DNA from: Anaerolineae bacterium
GTDB taxonomy: Bacteria > Chloroflexota > Anaerolineae > Caldilineales > Caldilineaceae
Reading direction: 5' to 3'
NCBI GenBank assembly: GCA_030432295.1
Contig: JAUIHI010000020.1
Span: 1-64,000, forward strand
DNA length: 64,000 nt
The notes below the pieces were generated by a model that was not told where the DNA came from, did no database searches, and saw only the letters and a list, made by a program, of their open reading frames with translations. How positions within the stretch are numbered: the first letter of the stretch is position 1; each line of letters starts with the position of its first letter. Positions 60,566 through 64,000 of the stretch are shown here, piece after piece. The position numbers and the translations under genes are program-made.

Positions 60566-61357
60566 TTATTTGCGCTGGCTACGCCGTTGGCGAGCCGCCT
60601 CAAAGAGGATAACCGAGCCAGCCACCCCAGCGTTGAGCGATTCCACCGCGCTGGAAATGGGAATGGCAATCGGCGTGGACGCGGTCAATGCGGCCTGGCT
60701 GGGGCCGTGGGCCTCGCTGCCGATGACCAGTGCCGCGGGCTGGTTCCAATCCACGGCGTCGTAGCTGAGTCTGGCCTGGGCATCCGCCACATAGAGCGGA
60801 CGTTCTCCCCCCAGCACCGACGCCACTTCGTCCCAATCGGACGCCACCCGCAGCGCTATGCGAAAATGCGCCCCCATGCCAGCCCGCAATACTTTCGGGC
60901 TGAAGGGGTCAACTGTCCCCGGTCCAAAGACGACCAACTCCACCCCCGCGGCCACTGCACTGCGCAGTAGTGTGCCCGCGTTGCCTGGGTCCCCCACCCC
61001 ATCCAACACCAGCACCAGCCAGGGGTTCGGCGGCACAGGCAGATCGGGTAGATGGCTCAACGCCACGATTCCCTGGGGTGTGGTCGTGTCGCTGATCTCG
61101 GCCAAGAGGGCTTCGCTCACCGTAAAGAGGGGCACGCCCGCATCTTCCAACGCCGATAGGAGGGGCAGCGGTTCCGGCTGGTCCAGAAAATGCTGGGTGA
61201 CGAATACCGAATCAAAAGAGACCCCAGCGGACCAGGCGTCTGAGACCAGACGGGTCCCCTCCAACAGGCAGAGACCGGCCTGCTCCCGTGCCCGCCGCCG
61301 GCTGAGCTTGCGGGCCAATTTAATGCGTGGGTTGCTGGCGCTGGTGATCTCTTGCAT
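60566..61357 (-). CDS. SpoU/TrmH family RNA 2'-O-methyltransferase
   Basis: A 263-residue SPOUT enzyme. An N-terminal substrate-binding domain with ITSASNPRIKLARKLSRRRARE is followed by the trefoil-knot domain with motif 1 DGVGDPGNAGTLLRSA, motif 2 VIGSEAHGPS and motif 3 IPISSAVESLNAGVAGSVI. It transfers a methyl group from S-adenosylmethionine to the 2'-O of rRNA or tRNA. It resembles the RlmB/TrmH group, but the target nucleotide cannot be read. It lies downstream of rplT, behind a terminator and a repeat. Confidence 0.93.
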   Translation of the reverse strand: MQEITSASNPRIKLARKLSRRRAREQAGLCLLEGTRLVSDAWSAGVSFDSVFVTQHFLDQPEPLPLLSALEDAGVPLFTVSEALLAEISDTTTPQGIVALSHLPDLPVPPNPWLVLVLDGVGDPGNAGTLLRSAVAAGVELVVFGPGTVDPFSPKVLRAGMGAHFRIALRVASDWDEVASVLGGERPLYVADAQARLSYDAVDWNQPAALVIGSEAHGPSQAALTASTPIAIPISSAVESLNAGVAGSVILFEAARQRRSQRK

Positions 61358-61373
61358 AGTTCAATAGAATAGG

Positions 61374-61452
61374 ACGCTGATGACGCTGAAAAGAATGATT
61401 GACGCAGATGAAATCTGTGAAATCTGTTGTTTCTGCGTACATCTGCGTCCCG
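61374..61452. repeat. dispersed ctgcgt/gctgat intergenic repeat, copy 3
   Basis: It contains gacgctgatgacgctg, gacgcagatgaaatctg and ctgcgtacatctgcgtcc. It is of the same type as copies at 4369, 13438 and 63127 and lies between rplT and the RNA methyltransferase gene. Confidence 0.65.
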
Positions 61453-61480
61453 CTTCTAACCGCGGCTGATGGGGAAAAGA

Positions 61481-61508
61481 AACGGCAGGGACCGAAGCCC
61501 CTGCCGTT
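61481..61508 (-). terminator. rho-independent terminator of the thrS-infC-rpmI-rplT operon
   Basis: On the minus strand a 10-bp stem (aacggcaggg with its complement) encloses an 8-base loop and is followed by a T-rich tail. It lies 53 bases after the rplT stop. Confidence 0.85.
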
Positions 61509-61561
61509 GCCTGTCGAATGGTATTGTGTCGTGTCGAAGATCGGGGATCGGACGAACCGAA

Positions 61562-61924
61562 CTACGCTGGGCTTAGTTGAGATTTGGCCAGCTCGGCAAT
61601 TTTGCCAAAGGTGGCGGCATCCCGGGCCGCAATATCAGCCAGCACTTTGCGATCCACCTGGACGTTCGCCAGTTTCAGGCCGTATACCAGCTTGCTGTAG
61701 GTCAGGCCGTTGAGCCGGGCCGCAGCGTTGATGCGGGTGATCCAAAGACGGCGGAAATCCCGTTTGCGGTTGCGTCGGTCGCGAAACGCATAGAACAGAG
61801 ATTTCAACATCGCCTCGTTGGCCCGCTTGTAGAGCTTCGAGCGACTGCCATATTGCCCTTTGGTAAACTTCAAAACTTTCTTGTGCCGCCTATGGGCAGC
61901 TACCCGCGGTGATGACCGTGGCAT
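61562..61924 (-). CDS. rplT: 50S ribosomal protein L20
   Basis: A 120-residue basic protein with the L20 layout ([49 protein letters not shown] and [26 protein letters not shown]). L20 binds 23S rRNA early in large-subunit assembly. In E. coli and Bacillus L20 also represses its own operon, but no leader structure for that is visible here. It is the last gene of the infC-rpmI-rplT cluster and is followed by a terminator. Confidence 0.97.
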   Translation of the reverse strand: MPRSSPRVAAHRRHKKVLKFTKGQYGSRSKLYKRANEAMLKSLFYAFRDRRNRKRDFRRLWITRINAAARLNGLTYSKLVYGLKLANVQVDRKVLADIAARDAATFGKIAELAKSQLSPA

Positions 61925-62080
61925 TTGTTTCTCCTTCCGTGAGGGCGGGCTGGGGAATCATCCCCAAACCTCTTGCGGTGCCGTCCACGTATTAGGTAGT
62001 AGATAATAGATAGTAGTTACTTCACAGACATTCCCAACCTGGCAAATGCCTTTTCAACAGGCAAACCGGGCTGGGTGGTC

Positions 62081-62272
62081 CTAGGCGTTGACGCCCATTT
62101 TGACCAGGCTGACCATCTTTTTGCTGGTGCTGGCAATCGGGTGGCTGTAGTCATCGGTCCGCCGCTTGCGACGGCGCAGATGGCTGCCCCCTGCTTTCAT
62201 GCGCATCACTTTGCCATTCTTGGTCAACCGCAGACGCTTTTGCGTCCCTTTGTGTGACTTCATCTTAGGCAT
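62081..62272 (-). CDS. rpmI: 50S ribosomal protein L35
   Basis: A 63-residue protein (MPKMKSHKGTQKRLRLTKNG, GGSHLRRRKRR) of normal L35 length. The open frame reaches further upstream to 62416, but the ATG at 62272 with GGAG eight bases before it gives the family N-terminus. It lies between infC and rplT, the conserved order. Confidence 0.96.
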   Translation of the reverse strand: MPKMKSHKGTQKRLRLTKNGKVMRMKAGGSHLRRRKRRTDDYSHPIASTSKKMVSLVKMGVNA

Positions 62273-62425
62273 TTCTGGACTCCAATTCTTGCCATTCGAC
62301 AGGCAAACAAGACAAAACGGGCAAATGCCCGTTTGTTCAGCACCAAAGTATACCCCGATACAGGGCATTTGTCTACTTTTTGGGCCGGTCAAACTACAAA
62401 ACGCTCTGTCAACCACAGCCCAGGA

Positions 62426-62959
62426 CTACTCTTCGTCCTTGCTTATGCTGGACCCAGGCGCCAGCAGCATAAACATGGAGCGCCCTTCAAAAGCCGGGTG
62501 GGACTCCACAATCGAAACCGGGGCTAAATCAGCGGCGACGCGTTTCATCAAATTGAACGCTACTTCCCGGTGGACGATCTCCCGTCCCCGAAAACGAATG
62601 GTCACTTTGACTTTGTTGCCCTCGGCCAAAAATTTGCGCGATTTGGTGAGAACGACCTGAATGTCGTGCTCGCCGGTCTTGGGGCGCAAGCGCACTTCCT
62701 TGACTTCGATCTGCTTCTGCGCTTTGCGGGCTTCCCGTTCGCGCTTCTGCTTTTCATAGAGGAATTTGCCATAATCCATCAGCCGACAGACCGGCGGATT
62801 GGCATTTGGCGCGACCTCAACCAGGTCCAATTCCTTCTCCATGGCGATGGTCAGGGCATCGCGGGTTTGCATAATGCCAAGCTGCTCGCCTTCGTCGTCG
62901 ATTACGCGGACTTCGCGGGCGCGAATGTCTCTGTTGACTCGAGTAGTATCTCTGCTAAT
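62426..62959 (-). CDS. infC: translation initiation factor IF-3, ATT start
   Basis: A 177-residue protein. The first 29 codons (SRDTTRVNRDIRAREVRVID after the start) continue in frame upstream of the first ATG and match the conserved IF-3 N-terminus. No ATG, GTG or TTG is available there. The ATT at 62959 lies seven bases behind AAGGAG, and rare AUU starts for infC are well known because IF-3 autoregulates translation from them. The body contains VEVAPNANPPVCRLMDYGKF and the C-domain IRFRGREIVHREVA. It lies between thrS and rpmI. Confidence 0.95.
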   Translation of the reverse strand: MSRDTTRVNRDIRAREVRVIDDEGEQLGIMQTRDALTIAMEKELDLVEVAPNANPPVCRLMDYGKFLYEKQKREREARKAQKQIEVKEVRLRPKTGEHDIQVVLTKSRKFLAEGNKVKVTIRFRGREIVHREVAFNLMKRVAADLAPVSIVESHPAFEGRSMFMLLAPGSSISKDEE

Positions 62960-63238
62960 ATCCGTGCTCCTTGTGGGTTGCGTCGATGCGCTTCCGGGCT
63001 GGTGACTTTATAAATAATTTCCGGCAGGGAGGGAAGACTTCGACTATCTATACGATCAGTTGGGAAGTATAGCACTACCAGAGTGAGACGTCAAATCAAA
63101 TTTCAGTTTTCCAACAAAGATAAGGGGGACGCAGATTTTCATGATTGGAACTGATTGACGCTGATTTTGGCAGGATTTACCTGTTATCAGCGCAGATCAA
63201 TCAAAATCATGAAAATCTGCGTCCTCTTCTTTGCTTGT
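62960..63238. other. thrS-infC intergenic region
   Basis: It holds the infC ribosome site (AAGGAG near 62967) and the repeat at 63127-63224. Between about 63000 and 63120 no further signal was recognised. Confidence 0.6.
63127..63224. repeat. inverted dispersed repeat behind thrS, copy 4
   Basis: Arms 63127-63146 (ggacgcagattttcatgatt) and 63205-63224 are perfectly complementary over 20 bp. The centre has further gctgat/atcagc pairing. It belongs to the same word family as copies at 4369, 13438 and 61374 and lies 14 bases downstream of the thrS stop. Confidence 0.75.
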
Positions 63239-64000
63239 CTACAGATCGGCAGCGCGGCTGGCTATGCGCTGGCCGATCTGGGCGATGAACTCGTCCACCG
63301 GCAGCCCGTTCTGGCGGGAGCCGTCCCGCTTGCGCAGGGCCACTGTGCCCTCTTCCATCTCCCGGTCCCCCACCACCAGCATATAGGGCACTTTCATCAA
63401 TTGGGCCTGGCGGATTTTGTTGTTCATCCGCTCGGAACCCAAATCCGCCGAGACCCGCACACCAGCCACGGCCAGGCGCTGGCGCAACTGCTCGGCGTAT
63501 TCGTTGTGGACATCTGTAATCGGGATGACCCGTGCCTGCTCGGGCGCCAGCCAGACCGGGAACGCGCCGGCGTAGTGTTCGATCAGAAAGCCGACCATCC
63601 GCTCGTGGGTGCTGAGCGGTGCGCGGTGGATGCAGAGGGGCGTCTCTTCTTCGCCCTCGCCGTTGATGAAGGTGAGGTCAAAGCGTTCGGGCACAGCAAA
63701 GTCCACCTGATTGGTGGCCAGGGTGAACTCCTTGCCGATGGCGCTCCACACCTGCACGTCGATCTTCGGACCGTAGAAGGCGGCTTCGTCCGCCACTTCC
63801 ACAAAGGGCACATTGCCATTCGTCATGGCGTTGCGCACCATATCCTCGGTCTTTAGCCAGAGGCGCTGGTTGTCCACATACTTCTTGCCCAGCCCTTTGG
63901 CGTGATGGGTACTCAGCCGCATCACATAGCGCTCCAGGCCGAAGAGGTCGAAGTAGTGTTTGTACATATCCACCACGGCCAGGAACTCCTGCTCGAACTG
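63239..64000 (-). CDS. thrS: threonyl-tRNA synthetase (C-terminal part, 5' end outside window)
   Basis: The open frame enters at the right edge and ends at 63239, giving 253 residues of the class II synthetase. Visible parts are the catalytic-core YVMRLSTHHAKGLG and YGPKIDVQVWSAIGKE, motif 3 PLCIHRAPLSTHERMVGFLIEHYAG and the anticodon-binding domain (PEQARVIPITDVHNEYAEQLRQRL, KVPYMLVVGDREMEEGTVALRKR). It attaches threonine to tRNA-Thr. Motif 3 has STHER in place of the more common GSIER. It is first in the conserved thrS-infC-rpmI-rplT order. Confidence 0.97.
   Translation of the reverse strand, partial: QFEQEFLAVVDMYKHYFDLFGLERYVMRLSTHHAKGLGKKYVDNQRLWLKTEDMVRNAMTNGNVPFVEVADEAAFYGPKIDVQVWSAIGKEFTLATNQVDFAVPERFDLTFINGEGEEETPLCIHRAPLSTHERMVGFLIEHYAGAFPVWLAPEQARVIPITDVHNEYAEQLRQRLAVAGVRVSADLGSERMNNKIRQAQLMKVPYMLVVGDREMEEGTVALRKRDGSRQNGLPVDEFIAQIGQRIASRAADL

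Overview
The window looks like chromosome from a G+C-rich environmental bacterium, most probably a Chloroflexota member near Caldilineae/Anaerolineae. This is an inference. It rests on a STAND ATPase with tandem 40-residue TPRs, a secreted CSLREA-type parallel beta-helix protein ending in a YLPFV tail, a paralogue-rich set of Gfo/Idh/MocA oxidoreductases and aldo/keto reductases, and dispersed intergenic repeats built on ctgcgt/gctgat words. No rRNA, CRISPR array, transposase or integrase was seen.

Layout. 1-1692 (minus) is a truncated NB-ARC/TPR gene. 2046-46384 is one long catabolic island. It contains five aldo/keto reductases, six MocA-type dehydrogenases (plus one lactonase-like beta-propeller), two zinc-free MDR dehydrogenases, an HpcH/HpaI aldolase, an amidohydrolase, a FAH-fold hydrolase, a class III and two DegT-type aminotransferases, and a FAD amine oxidase. 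It also holds three cytoplasmic Asp-box propellers, a di-iron ferritin-like protein, a complete peptide/oligosaccharide ABC importer, two GntR/FCD regulators, a GH95 alpha-L-fucosidase, two uronate-dehydrogenase-like epimerases and an SGNH esterase. The parts read as uptake of (probably fucosylated or aminated) oligosaccharides, cytoplasmic trimming, and oxidation of the released sugars through lactone, acid and keto-deoxy-acid intermediates rather than by phosphorylation. Regulation is unusually visible: a divergent GntR/aldolase operator at 5286-5310, two strong matching promoters with the same operator at 27536-27575 and 31233-31272, and palindromes over the GntR promoter at 37413-37463.

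46660-53545 is a three-gene system of two transglutaminase-fold proteins and a fused circularly permuted ATP-grasp/alpha-E protein, a conserved but functionally unresolved predicted peptide-ligation system. It is followed by the secreted beta-helix protein (53748-55631), an acid-sugar dehydratase of the enolase superfamily and a zinc alcohol dehydrogenase (56250-58418, minus).

58667-64000 is housekeeping, all on the minus strand: tRNA-Lys with its own promoter and terminator, two small membrane-anchored proteins, a SpoU-type RNA methyltransferase, and the classical thrS-infC-rpmI-rplT operon, in which infC uses an ATT start.

Several gene remnants show that the island has been remodelled: a DapA-family C-terminus (14746-14946), a PhyH-like N-terminus kept as a 36-codon frame (36916-37026), a possible enolase-family tail (42510-42578) and a class I fructose-bisphosphate aldolase core (about 55849-55950). 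A near-identical repeat of about 105 bp lies in inverted orientation at 3034-3139 and 7367-7476.
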